Source: Streptomyces antimycoticus
GTDB taxonomy: Bacteria; Actinomycetota; Actinomycetes; Streptomycetales; Streptomycetaceae
Direction of reading: 5' to 3'
Assembly (NCBI RefSeq): GCF_005405925.1
Contig: NZ_BJHV01000001.1
Span: 8,494,001 to 8,558,000, forward strand
Length of the DNA: 64,000 nucleotides
The notes under the pieces were generated by a model. The model was not told where the DNA came from. It made no database searches and was given only the letters and a program-made list of their open reading frames with translations. The translations under genes were made by a program, and so were the position numbers. Shown one piece after another: positions 43,941 through 53,032 of this stretch; position 1 is the first letter of the stretch, and every line of letters starts with the position of its first letter.

Positions 43941-45204
43941 GTGACGACACCCGTACTGCCCGAGGGGGACCGACCCCCGCAGCCACCGCCCGTGACGCCG
44001 ACACCCTGCGCGTGGCGTTCGTGGGGGAGGTGGACCACGGCAAGTCCACCCTGCTCGGCCGGCTCCTGCTGGACACCGGCAGCGTCACGACCGACCGGCT
44101 GGACGTGCCCGTCGAGGACGGCGGGCTGGCGTTCCTGCTCGACGGGCTGACCGAGGAGCGCGCCGACCTGTTCACCCTCGACACCGCCAGCGCCGTCCTG
44201 GAGACCGGAAGCCGCCGGTATGTGCTGATCGACGTGCCCGGCCACGCCGAACTGCTCGTCAACATGGCGACCGGGGCGTCCCGCGCGGAGGCCGCCGTCA
44301 TCGTGGTGGACTGCCGCGAGCGCGCCGCCGAGCAGACCCGGCGCCATATGCGGGTCCTGGCGATGATGGGCGTCACCGCCGTCGTCTGCGCCATCACCAA
44401 GATGGATCTGGCCGGCTGGGCGGAAGCGGAGTTCCACACCGCCGCCCGGCAGGTGGCCGCGCTCGCCGACGAGATCGGCCTGACGCTGGTGGCCGCCGTC
44501 CCGGTCAGCGCGATGACCGGCGACAACGTCACCGCCGCCAGTGCACGCCTGCCCTGGTACGCGGGCCGTCCCCTGCTCGACACCCTCGCCGACCTGACCC
44601 CCTGGGGCGACGGCGGCGCGCCGCTGCGGGTCGAGGCCCAGGACGTCGTCGAGGGCCGGGTGCTGGCCCGCGTGCTCAGCGGTGAACTGCGCATCGGGGA
44701 CCGCCTCGTCGCACCCGGCGAGGACGCCCGCACCGCCCTGCGCATCGAGCGCTTCGGCGAGCCGCCCCAGGAGTCGGCCACCACGGGCGACAACATCGGG
44801 CTGGTACTGTCCGGGCCGCCGTGTGCGCCGGGCACCCTGCTGGCCCCTCCGACCGGCGGCCGCTGCGCGGCGACCGGTGGCGGGTCCGCGTGCTGTGCAC
44901 CGCCGAGGACGGGTTCGCCGAGGGCGCCCGCTGTACCCTGCGCCGGGCCGGCGCCGACCTGACCGGGCGCATCGCCCGGGTGGAGCGCCACTGGGACAGC
45001 GCCCGGCGCGCCCCGGACGCGACCGACCGGGGCCCGGTGCGGTTCAGCGAGGTCGCCGAGCTGACCGTGATGCTCGACCGGCCCGCCGACGGCGACGACG
45101 TACGGGTGTGCGCGCCGCTGGGCCGCTTCATGCTCACCGACGGCGCCGTCCGCATCCTCGGCCTGGGCATCGTGGACGAGATCGCGGGGGAGGACCGGCG
45201 ATGA
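43941..45204 (+). CDS. cysN: Sulfate adenylyltransferase GTPase subunit (CysN-like), two frameshifts as given
   Basis: An EF-Tu-like GTPase: VAFVGEVDHGKSTLLGRLLL (P-loop), LIDVPGHAELLVNMATGAS (DxPGH) and ITKMDLAG (NKxD equivalent). The main frame begins at GTG 44012, too close to the P-loop. A GTG at 43941 with AGGCGG upstream gives VTTPVLPEGDRPP and joins if one C is added to the C5 run at 43974-43978. The C-terminal beta domain (PLRGDRWRVRVLCTAEDGF to the stop at 45204) joins if one C is added near 44844-44847. The repaired product is 421 residues. Both slips have the same sign as in hisG and the MFS gene. Confidence 0.82.
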
Positions 45205-46544
45205 GCGCGATGGTGATCGGGCTGGACGGCGTCCCGTACTGGCTGCTGCGCGACCTGGCCGAGCAGGGCGTCATGCCCAAGACCGCGGGCCTGCTTCCGC
45301 AGGGGAGCCTGCGCGCGATGAGCGCGCCCGTCCCCGAGATCAGCTCCACGTCCTGGGCCAGCTTCCTCACCGGGACCGACCCGGGCACCCACGGCATCTA
45401 CGGATTCGTGGACCTGCGGCCCGGCACCTACCGCACCTACTTCCCCAACTACGGCCAGCTGAAGGCCCCGCCGCTGTGGGAGGCGGTCGATCGCGCCGGC
45501 GGCCGCAGCGTGATCATGAACGTGCCGAGCACCTACCCCGCGCCGCCGCTGCGCGGCACGCTGGTGTCCGGGTTCGTGGCCCCCGACTTCGACCGGGCCG
45601 TGTACCCGCCCGAACTGCGCGGACCGCTGCGCGCCCTGGATTACCAGCTCGATGTCGAGGTCGGCGAGGTGACGGCCGACCCGGACGGGTTCCTGGACCG
45701 GGCGGAGGCCGCCCTCGCCGCCCGCCGCGCCGCCTTCGCCCATGTCCTGTCCGGCGGCTGGGACCTGGCGGTGTGCGTGCTCACCGAAACCGACCGCGTC
45801 CACCACTTCCTGTGGAGTTCGCTCACCGACCCCGCCGCCCGGCTCCACGGGCGCATCCTCGACTTCTACCGAAGGGTGGACGAGGCCGTGGCGGAGCTGG
45901 CCGACCGTGCCGGGGACGGCGCGCTGTTCCTCGCCAGCGACCACGGCTTCGGCCCGGCGCATACGCAGTTCTATGTGAACGCGTGGCTGCGGCGGGCCGG
46001 GTATCTCGCGCTGCCGCCCGGCGCCGAGTCCCTGGAGGAGATCGACGAGCGCACCCGGGCGTTCGCGCTCGACCCCGGCCGTATCTACCTCAACACCGCC
46101 GACCGCTTCCCCCGCGGCGGACCGCCCACCGACCCCGGCGAGCTCACCGCGCGGCTGCTCGCCCTGCGGCTCACCGAGGACGGCCGGATCGCCGAGGGCG
46201 GCGCCGGCACCCCCGTCGTCTCCGAGGTGCTCTCCGGGCCGAAGACCTACGCCGGGCCGTACGCGGACGCCGCCCCCGACCTGGTCGTGATGCCCGCGCC
46301 CGGCGTACAGATCCGGGGCGCGTGGGCCACCGACCGGATCATCGGGGACGCCCCGCTGACCGGCACCCACACCCGCCCGGACGCCACCTTCTGGTGCCGG
46401 GGCGACCAGGGCACCGACCCCCTGCACATGCGCGACGTGGCGCCGACCGTCCTGGCCTCCCTGGGCATCGACCCGCCACCCGGAACCGAGGGCACCGACG
46501 TGCGGGTCATGCGGCCGCGGAACGAGGAGGACATCCGATGCTGA
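45201..46544 (+). CDS. Alkaline-phosphatase-superfamily phosphodiesterase 3
   Basis: This 447-residue protein has an intact active-site set: VIGLDGVPYWLL (first metal Asp), EISSTSWASFLTGTDPGTHG (nucleophile loop), LTETDRVHHFLW and LASDHGFGPAHT, then GTHTRPDATFW (last His ligand). It is closest in layout to the type I phosphodiesterase/nucleotide pyrophosphatase group. ATG 45201 overlaps the CysN stop (ATGA), which ties it to activated sulfate. It may hydrolyse or transfer from a nucleotide phosphosulfate or a sugar nucleotide; the substrate is inferred only. It overlaps the next gene by 7 bases. Confidence 0.85.
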   Translation: MSAMVIGLDGVPYWLLRDLAEQGVMPKTAGLLPQGSLRAMSAPVPEISSTSWASFLTGTDPGTHGIYGFVDLRPGTYRTYFPNYGQLKAPPLWEAVDRAGGRSVIMNVPSTYPAPPLRGTLVSGFVAPDFDRAVYPPELRGPLRALDYQLDVEVGEVTADPDGFLDRAEAALAARRAAFAHVLSGGWDLAVCVLTETDRVHHFLWSSLTDPAARLHGRILDFYRRVDEAVAELADRAGDGALFLASDHGFGPAHTQFYVNAWLRRAGYLALPPGAESLEEIDERTRAFALDPGRIYLNTADRFPRGGPPTDPGELTARLLALRLTEDGRIAEGGAGTPVVSEVLSGPKTYAGPYADAAPDLVVMPAPGVQIRGAWATDRIIGDAPLTGTHTRPDATFWCRGDQGTDPLHMRDVAPTVLASLGIDPPPGTEGTDVRVMRPRNEEDIRC

Positions 46545-48367
46545 CGTCTGGGAAAGAGCTCGGGCTCGCACCCCGGGAGAAGCCGGGACACTTCGAGATA
46601 GCGCTCGACGCCAGGATCACCGACCCGGCCGCGTTCCGGGTGAGCTTCGTGATCCTGCTGGATGGCGACCTGGTGATGTCCCCCGAGCACCTCGGCGTCG
46701 CCTATATGGCCGCGACGCTGCGCGCGGCGGGCTTCTCCTGCGAGATCCGCGAGGCCGAGCACGGCCACCACCAGGAGGTTGTGGACGCCATCGCCGCCTA
46801 CGCCCCCGGCCTGGTGTGCTTCACGCTGATGAGCCTGAACGTGCCCAGCTGCGTGGAGTTCTGCGCGGCCCTGCGCAAGGAGATGCCCGAGGTGGTCATC
46901 GCCTGCGGCGGCCCCGCCGGGACGTTCACCGGCACCGATGTGCTGCGGGTCAACCCGCACGCCGACATCGTCGCGGTCGGCGAGGGCGAGCCCATCATCC
47001 TGGACCTCGCCCAGCGGCTCGCCCTCGGCGAGGACATCGCCGACTGCCCCGGCATCGGCTACCGGGACGAGGACGGCGGATATCGGCAGAACCCGGCCCG
47101 TCCGCTCGTCCACAACCTGGAGGTGCTGCCGTACCCGGTCCGCGATCAGCTCATCGCCCACGGCAACAAGCTCGAATACGTCCGGGTCAGCACCAGCCGC
47201 GGCTGCGTCGCCCGCTGCACCTTCTGCTCGGCCCCCAACCTCGGCAACCGCGTCCAGGCGGGCAAGGCATGGCGCGGGGTCGGCCCCGACTACGTCCTGG
47301 ACGAGGTGGAGCAGCTCGTCCGCGACCACCGGTTCCGCACGTTCGACTTCATCGACTCCACCTTCGAGGACCCCGACGGCGGCCGGGTCGGCAAAAAACG
47401 TGTCCGCGCCATCGCCGAGGGCATCCTCGACCGCGGTCTCGACATCTACTACAACGTCTGCATGCGCGCCGAGAACTGGTCCGACTGCGCCGAGGACCAC
47501 GACCTGCTCGACCTGCTCGTCCGCAGCGGCCTGGAGAAGGTCAACGTCGGCATCGAATCCGGCGTCCCCGAAGAGCTGCTGCTGTGGGAGAAGCGCGCCA
47601 CCGTCGAGGACAACATCAGCATCATCCGGCTGCTGCGCGAGCACGGCATCTACCTGGCCATGGGGTTCATTCCGTTCCACCCCTACGCCACGGTGGAGAC
47701 CCTGACCCAGAACGCCGACTTCCTGCGCCGGCACGCCGGGCACAACCTGCGCCGTCTCACCGAGCGGCTGGAGGTCTACCCGGGCACGTCCATCGCCCGC
47801 AAGCTGGCGGACGACGGCCTTCTCGGCCCCGCTTACGAGGACAATCTCGACCCCTACGACTACCGTCACAGCGATGAGCGCGTCGAGCGGCTCGCCGTCC
47901 ACTTCGCCTCGCTCTACAACGACGAGGACTACCACAAGCGCGGCGTCATCACCGATCAGTCGGCGGTGTTCGAGTTCGAGACGTTCAACGTCGTCGTGCA
48001 GACCTTCGTCTCCCGGCTCTACCGCCGCTTCCACGCCCTTCCGGGGGCGATGGAGGTCCTGGAGCGGTTCAAGGACTTCCTGCACGAGACCCGTCAGGAC
48101 ATGGGGCGGCAGAACCACGAGTTCTTCATGGAGAACCTCGACGACGTCCTCACCGACCGCTTGGACCCCGCCAAGCGCCGCCGCCAACTGGAGCAGATCG
48201 AGGCCCGTTTCCGCACCTGCATCGACCGCATCCGCGCCGAGCAGCTCCGCGTCGGGATGCGGCTGCACCGGTTCGGCGCGGACGTCACCGCCATCAGCTC
48301 CAGCCTCCCGCCCGTGACCCCCGGCGGCGCGCCCCGCTCGTACAACGGGGGTGCCCCGACGTGGTGA
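46538..48367 (+). CDS. Cobalamin-dependent-type radical SAM enzyme
   Basis: This 609-residue protein has an N-terminal B12-binding-like Rossmann domain (about residues 30-165: SPEHLGVAYMAATLRAAGFS, ACGGPAGTF, IVAVGEGEPIIL). A radical SAM domain follows with CVARCTFC near residues 222-229 (CxxxCxxC). The usual DxHxxG base-off motif is not evident, as in many class B enzymes. The C-terminal 170 residues are helical. Such enzymes methylate unactivated carbon or phosphorus, or do ring rearrangements. It directly precedes, by a GTGA overlap, an MtrA-like corrinoid-protein homolog. Confidence 0.87.
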   Translation: MLTSGKELGLAPREKPGHFEIALDARITDPAAFRVSFVILLDGDLVMSPEHLGVAYMAATLRAAGFSCEIREAEHGHHQEVVDAIAAYAPGLVCFTLMSLNVPSCVEFCAALRKEMPEVVIACGGPAGTFTGTDVLRVNPHADIVAVGEGEPIILDLAQRLALGEDIADCPGIGYRDEDGGYRQNPARPLVHNLEVLPYPVRDQLIAHGNKLEYVRVSTSRGCVARCTFCSAPNLGNRVQAGKAWRGVGPDYVLDEVEQLVRDHRFRTFDFIDSTFEDPDGGRVGKKRVRAIAEGILDRGLDIYYNVCMRAENWSDCAEDHDLLDLLVRSGLEKVNVGIESGVPEELLLWEKRATVEDNISIIRLLREHGIYLAMGFIPFHPYATVETLTQNADFLRRHAGHNLRRLTERLEVYPGTSIARKLADDGLLGPAYEDNLDPYDYRHSDERVERLAVHFASLYNDEDYHKRGVITDQSAVFEFETFNVVVQTFVSRLYRRFHALPGAMEVLERFKDFLHETRQDMGRQNHEFFMENLDDVLTDRLDPAKRRRQLEQIEARFRTCIDRIRAEQLRVGMRLHRFGADVTAISSSLPPVTPGGAPRSYNGGAPTW

Positions 48368-49245
48368 ACCACCGGCCCGCCGACGTCGCGGTCTGCACGC
48401 TGCGCACGCATACGCTGCCTGCGCGGCTGACCGGACATCCCCGGGTGGCGGTCGCGGCCCCGCTGGCCACCGCCAACCTGGGGATCGAGGAGCTCGTCCG
48501 GGGCGCCCTCGCCCGTCCGGCGGTCCTGCATCTGGTGGTGTGCGGGCACGACTCCCGGGTGTTCCACCCCGGTCAGAGCCTGCTGGCGCTGGCCGCCCAC
48601 GGCACCGCGCCCGACGGCACCATCATCGGCGCACACGGCCACCGGGCCCATCTCCCCAATCTGCGGCCGCCCGTCGTCGCCGCCTTCCGCCGCCGGATCG
48701 CCGTCCACGACCTGCGCGGCCAGGACGACCCGGCCGCCGTGCTGGCCGTCGTCGACGCCCTGCCCCGCCACGCCGACGGTGCGGACGGTGCGGACGGTGC
48801 GGACGATGTGAACGGCGATGACGGCGTGGCCGGTGTCCTGGGGGAGGAACTGGCGGCCAGCACGCCCCGGTTGGTGCCGCTGGCCGCGGTCGGCCGGGTC
48901 CGTCCGATCGCCTCGGCCGGGTCCGGCTGCTTCGTCATCTCCCTCGACCGCCCGGCCGGCCGGATCGTGCTGCGGCACTACGGCGACGACCTGGCGAGCG
49001 GGCACGAACTGCGCAGCCGCAGCGCGACCGCCCTCACCCTCGCGGTGGTGGCCCACGGACTCACCGACGACCCCGCCCACGCGGGCTACCTGGGCGGTGA
49101 ACTGGCCAAAGCCGAGACCGCGCTGCGGCTGGGCCTCGCCTACGTCCAGGACCGCCCGCTCGACTCCCGGTCCGCCGATCCGGTCCCCTCCCTCCACTGG
49201 GCCGGCCCGGCGACCGCCGAACCCCCCAAGGGAGTAGCCCTGTGA
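48364..49245 (+). CDS. MtrA-like domain plus DUF4346 protein
   Basis: This 293-residue protein has two parts. Residues 20-130 resemble MtrA, the corrinoid subunit of methanogen tetrahydromethanopterin S-methyltransferase: ATANLGIEELVRGALARPAV, LVVCGHDSRVFHPGQSLLAL, GTIIGAHGHRAHLPNL. Residues 185-275 fit DUF4346: GSGCFVISLDRPAGRIVLRH, and YLGGELAKAETALRLGLAYV followed by QD. An Asp/Gly-rich linker with ADG repeats separates them. In archaea DUF4346 is linked to thymidylate-synthase-like proteins. A role in C1 or methyl transfer with the B12 radical SAM enzyme next door is inferred. Start GTG 48364 gives a GTGA overlap; GTG 48361 is equally possible. Confidence 0.7.
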   Translation: MNHRPADVAVCTLRTHTLPARLTGHPRVAVAAPLATANLGIEELVRGALARPAVLHLVVCGHDSRVFHPGQSLLALAAHGTAPDGTIIGAHGHRAHLPNLRPPVVAAFRRRIAVHDLRGQDDPAAVLAVVDALPRHADGADGADGADDVNGDDGVAGVLGEELAASTPRLVPLAAVGRVRPIASAGSGCFVISLDRPAGRIVLRHYGDDLASGHELRSRSATALTLAVVAHGLTDDPAHAGYLGGELAKAETALRLGLAYVQDRPLDSRSADPVPSLHWAGPATAEPPKGVAL

Positions 49246-50749
49246 CCGCTGAAACGACGGCGCCCGCCCCGGCGGCGGCCCCCCAAGCCTCAGCCGTCGG
49301 CTGTGGGTCTTCGGCGGCATCCTGCTCGGGATGCTGCTGTCCACCCTGGACCAGTCCGTCGTCGCCGCGGCCCTGCCGAGCGTCGTGCACGACGTGGGCG
49401 GACTCGAACACTTCGCCTGGGTGTTCACCGGGTACGGGCTCACGCTCAGCATCACCACCATCGTCGGCGGCAAGCTCGGCGACCTGTTCGGCCACCGCCT
49501 GGTCTACCTCGGCGGCGTCATGGTGTTCATCGCCGGGTCGATGCTGTGCGGACTGGCCGGGAACATGAGCCAGTTGATCGCCTTCCGGGTGATCCAGGGC
49601 ATCGGCGGCGGCGCGCTGGTGGTCGCCTCCTTCTCGCTCATCGGCCAGCTCTTCGAGCCCGCCGAGCGCGCCAAGTACGCCGGGTACTCCACCAGCGTGT
49701 TCGCCGTCGCCAGCGTCGCCGGCCCGCTCGTCGGCGGCGCCGTCACCGACGCGATCGGCTGGCGCTGGGTGTTCTACGTCAATCTGCCGCTCGGCCTGCT
49801 CACCCTCGCCGTGGTGGCGTTCCTGCTGCCGACCGCGGCCACCCGAGGCCGACCGAAGATCGACTACACGGGTGCCGCGCTGCTGGCGGCCCTGTCGGTC
49901 TGCGTGGCGCTGCTGGCGGGGCGCGTCGGCAGCCTGGACGCGGTGCTGTCCACGCGCGGTATCGCGCTGATCGTCGCGATCGTCGTGCTCATCCCGGCGT
50001 GGATCGTGGTGGAGCGGCGCGCGGCCGAACCGATGATCCCGCTCAGCCTGTTCGGCAACTCCACCTTCGTGCTGTCGAACACGATCACCATGCTGGCCGG
50101 ATTCGCGATCCTGGCCACCGTCAACTTCCTGCCGCTCTTCCTGCAGGCCGCCTCGGGCGCCTCGGCCGTCACCTCCGGCCTGCTGCTGATCCCGATGATG
50201 TTCGGCCTGCTCGTCGCCTCCACCCTGGTCGGCCGCCGGATCGCGGAGACCAAGAAGTACCGCTGGTTCCCGGTGGCCAGCATGGCCGTCGCGGCGCTGG
50301 CGTCGTATCTGCTGTCCACCATGGACGCCGACACCCCCTGGCCGCTCGTGGTGGTCTATTCGGTGCTGCTCGGCGTCGGCTCCGGCCTGTCGATGCAGGT
50401 GTTCATGGTGGCCGTACAGGGCTGTGCGCCGCCCGCCCAGATCGGTGCGGTGACCGCGACGGTCACCTACGCGCGGCTGGTCGGGGCCTCCTTCGGGATC
50501 TCGGCGTTCGGCGCGGTGTTCTCGGCGCGGCTGGCCACCGAACTGCCCCGGCACGTGCCCGGCGACAGCGCCCAGTCCATGACCAACCTGACCGCCGACG
50601 CGCTCGACAAGCTCCCCGAGAACCTGCGGCAGGGCTTCACCGAGGCCTACGCCGACTCGCTGGGCACCGTCTTCTTCGTCGCGGTGCCCGTCCTGCTGCT
50701 CGCTCTCGTACTGTCGCTCGCGATGCGCGACCGCGCGTTGGGAGAGTGA
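49242..50749 (+). CDS. MFS exporter, DHA2-like 14-TM family, frameshifted as given
   Basis: The frame open from ATG 49331 begins inside TM1 (MLLSTLDQSVVAAALPSVV). A GTG at 49242, overlapping the upstream stop (GTGA), gives a normal N-terminus VTAETTAPAPAAAP. Adding one C to the C6 run at 49279-49284 continues as LSRRLWVFGGILLGMLLSTL, a complete TM1, and yields 502 residues. The remainder has MFS motif GKLGDLFGHRLVYL and antiporter-type motif VASVAGPLVGGAVTD. It is the probable product exporter and self-resistance pump of the cluster. Confidence 0.88.
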
Positions 50750-50760
50750 GGAGCACGCGC

Positions 50761-51018
50761 ATGGAGAGCGACCTGAGGCAGATCCCCGGCGTCGGCAAGG
50801 CCGTCGAGGGCGACCTGCACGGCATGGGCATCCACCGCGTCGAGGAACTCGTCGGTCAGGACCCCGAGGAACTGTACGACCGGCTGATGCTCGAACAAGG
50901 GGCGTATGTGGACCGCTGCATGCTCTACGTCTTCCGGTGCGCCGTGTACTACGCCGAGGGCGGCAGGGAGCCGGAAAAGCTGCGTTGGTGGAACTGGAAG
51001 GACTCGAAGACACCATGA
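50761..51018 (+). CDS. Small helix-hairpin-helix protein (Cdd1-like)
   Basis: This 85-residue protein has LRQIPGVGKAVEGDLHGMGI (helix-hairpin-helix with GVGKA) and a Trp/Tyr-rich end (FRCAVYYAEGG, LRWWNWK). It matches the pathogenicity-locus Cdd1 family of small HhH proteins with unknown role. ATG 50761 lies 11 bases after the MFS stop, and its own stop overlaps the methyltransferase start (ATGA). Why such a protein sits in a biosynthetic operon is unclear; it may be a passenger or a protein-binding helper. Confidence 0.75.
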   Translation: MESDLRQIPGVGKAVEGDLHGMGIHRVEELVGQDPEELYDRLMLEQGAYVDRCMLYVFRCAVYYAEGGREPEKLRWWNWKDSKTP

Positions 51019-51839
51019 CCGTCATATCCGCCGTGCCCACCCTCCCGGTGGGCGCGCTGTTCAGCCAGACCCGCCGCGAGTTCGCCTCCTGGTATTCGCG
51101 GCTGTGGGGGCCGCTGGGGGCGCTCGCCACGGGCGTCTCCCGGCCCCGCGTGGGGGAGAGGGTCCTGGACGCCTGCTGCGGCTCCGGCGCGTCGGCCCTC
51201 CCCGCCGCCCGCGCCGTCGGTGCCACGGGCCATGTCGACGCCGTCGACATGGCCGGCGCCCTGCTGGACCAGGGCCGGGCCGAGGCGGACCGGCAAGGTC
51301 TCGCCCATCTGCGGTTCCACCGCGGCGACGTCACCGCATGGCGCGCGGACGCGCCCTACGACCTCGTCCAGTGCTGCTACGGCGTGTTCTTCTTCCCCGA
51401 CATGGAAGCCGGCACCCGCCACCTGGTGGACCTGCTGCGCCCCGGCGGCCGGATAGCCCTGAGCACCTGGGTCGGCGGCGGGATGGACAGCATGGTCCGC
51501 CGCGCACGCGAGGCCGCCTCCGCGGTCCGCCCGCTGCCCGCACCGCCGGCCGCCCCCGACCCGCGCACCCGAGTGGACTCGGCCGACGGGCTCGCCGCCT
51601 GGCTGCGCTCCCTCGGGCTCGTGGACGTCGCGGTGCACCGGGTCGACTACCGCGTTCCCCTGCTCGGCGACGACGCCTGGATGTTCCTGCTCGGCGCGGC
51701 GCCGCGCCGCTTTGTGCTCGGTATGGACGAACAACAGCTCGGCCGCGTCCGGGACCGGCTGCACGCCGACATGGCGGCCGCCGGCCACTCCCACCTGGAC
51801 GCCAGCAGCCTCATCGCCGTCGGCGTCCGGCCGCAATAG
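51015..51839 (+). CDS. Class I SAM-dependent methyltransferase
   Basis: This 274-residue protein has the SAM-binding motif VLDACCGSGASALPAA near residues 51-66, the acidic motif II VDAVDMAGALLDQ and motif IV DLVQCCYGVFFFPD. It resembles ubiE/UbiG-type small-molecule methyltransferases. Acceptor unknown. ATG 51015 overlaps the upstream HhH stop (ATGA), so it belongs to the rightward block B operon. It ends about 37 bases before the MmcQ gene. Confidence 0.87.
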   Translation: MTVISAVPTLPVGALFSQTRREFASWYSRLWGPLGALATGVSRPRVGERVLDACCGSGASALPAARAVGATGHVDAVDMAGALLDQGRAEADRQGLAHLRFHRGDVTAWRADAPYDLVQCCYGVFFFPDMEAGTRHLVDLLRPGGRIALSTWVGGGMDSMVRRAREAASAVRPLPAPPAAPDPRTRVDSADGLAAWLRSLGLVDVAVHRVDYRVPLLGDDAWMFLLGAAPRRFVLGMDEQQLGRVRDRLHADMAAAGHSHLDASSLIAVGVRPQ

Positions 51840-51876
51840 CCGTCCGGGTGCCACCGCCCGTGGATAGGCTCGCACC

Positions 51877-52224
51877 GTGAAACCGGACGACGTCACCGCG
51901 CACTGCCTCGCCCTGCCCGGCGCGGCCGAGGACTTCCCCTTCGGCGATTCGCCGGCCGTCTACCGCGTCGGCGGCAAGATCTTCGCCCTTCTCAGCGAGG
52001 GCGCCGTACCGCCTCGTGTCAGCGTGAAGCTGCCGCCCGACGAGGTCCTCGCGATGCGCGCCCAGCACCCCGACACCGTGCTGCCCGGCTACCACCTCAA
52101 CAAGCGGCACTGGGTCACCGTGCTGCTGAGCGGCGGCCTCGAAGCTGAAGAGGTGCGCGAACTGCTCGGGCAGTCCTACGAGATCGTGGTGGCGTCGCTG
52201 CCCCGCCGGCTGCGCCCCGCCTGA
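51877..52224 (+). CDS. MmcQ/YjbR family protein
   Basis: This 115-residue protein has CLALPGAAEDFPFGD, VYRVGGKIFALL, VSVKLPP and YHLNKRHWVTVLL, the conserved blocks of the MmcQ/YjbR (CyaY-like fold) family. The family name comes from a gene in the mitomycin cluster, where the role is unknown. GTG 51877 start. It converges on the TylF-like methyltransferase gene. It may be a chromosomal passenger or a cluster-linked accessory. Confidence 0.88.
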   Translation: MKPDDVTAHCLALPGAAEDFPFGDSPAVYRVGGKIFALLSEGAVPPRVSVKLPPDEVLAMRAQHPDTVLPGYHLNKRHWVTVLLSGGLEAEEVRELLGQSYEIVVASLPRRLRPA

Positions 52225-52255
52225 CCATCCGCTCGCCCCGCCCGGCGCTTCGGGC

Positions 52256-53029
52256 TCACTCGCCCCACTTCAGATAGATCACCGGTTGCTCGCGGAACGG
52301 GAGCTGCCGCAGCGTCATATGGTCCAGGCCCAGGGTCTCGCGGATCGCGGCGGTCACCCCGGGCCACCGGGGATGCCCGAGCTCGTCGAAGGCCACGATG
52401 CTGCCCTTGGCGAGATGGGGGCGGATCGCCTGGAGCACCTCACGCGTCGGCTCGTACAGGTCGAGATCGAAGAAGGCCATTCCGATGACCGTCTCCGGAT
52501 TCTCCGCCAGATAGCGCGGGACCGTTTCCCGGACGTCTCCTTGGACCACGAAGGTCCGCTGGACATGCGGAATGGGGTCGCCCGCCTCATGCGCGGCGAG
52601 CACCTCACGCAGATGGTCCACCTCGTTGTCGGGGACGGCGAACCTGCCGACCGCCGCACTCGGGCTCACCTGGTCGATCTCGGAGAGCTCGGGAAATCCG
52701 GTGAAGGTGTCGAAACCGATGATCCGGCGGTAGGAGTTGTACGGCTCGTACAGGCCGCGCAGCGCGGCGAGGGTGGCCAGATGGCGTCCGTGCAGCACCC
52801 CGAACTCCATGATCACGCCGGGGATCTCGGGGAGCATCCGGTACAGCGCGTCCATCGTCAGCAGATCCGCGAGCTGATGGCGGCGGAGATACACCGGAAG
52901 GTTGTCGATCAGATATACGGGCGGAATGGGCGTCTCGGTCAGCAGTTTCGTGAGCCGCTCCCGCACCTCCTTCTCCTGCGCCGACTCGTGTGGCAGGAGC
53001 CGCGGGTTCCTGTGCTCGACATCGGTCAT
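52256..53029 (-). CDS. TylF/MycF-type O-methyltransferase
   Basis: This 257-residue protein resembles macrocin O-methyltransferases that methylate sugar hydroxyls on glycosides: GVIMEFGVLHGRHLATLAAL (SAM loop), IGFDTFTGFPELSEID, VIGMAFFDLDLYEPTREVL with the metal-binding Asp residues, and VAFDELGHPRWPGVTAAI. These Mg2+-dependent enzymes act after sugar transfer. Context fits: a sugar reductase-like gene lies upstream and a GT1 lies divergently. The ATG complement is 53027-53029, 3 bases from the neighbour's stop. Confidence 0.87.
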   Translation of the reverse strand: MTDVEHRNPRLLPHESAQEKEVRERLTKLLTETPIPPVYLIDNLPVYLRRHQLADLLTMDALYRMLPEIPGVIMEFGVLHGRHLATLAALRGLYEPYNSYRRIIGFDTFTGFPELSEIDQVSPSAAVGRFAVPDNEVDHLREVLAAHEAGDPIPHVQRTFVVQGDVRETVPRYLAENPETVIGMAFFDLDLYEPTREVLQAIRPHLAKGSIVAFDELGHPRWPGVTAAIRETLGLDHMTLRQLPFREQPVIYLKWGE

Positions 53030-53032
53030 GAA

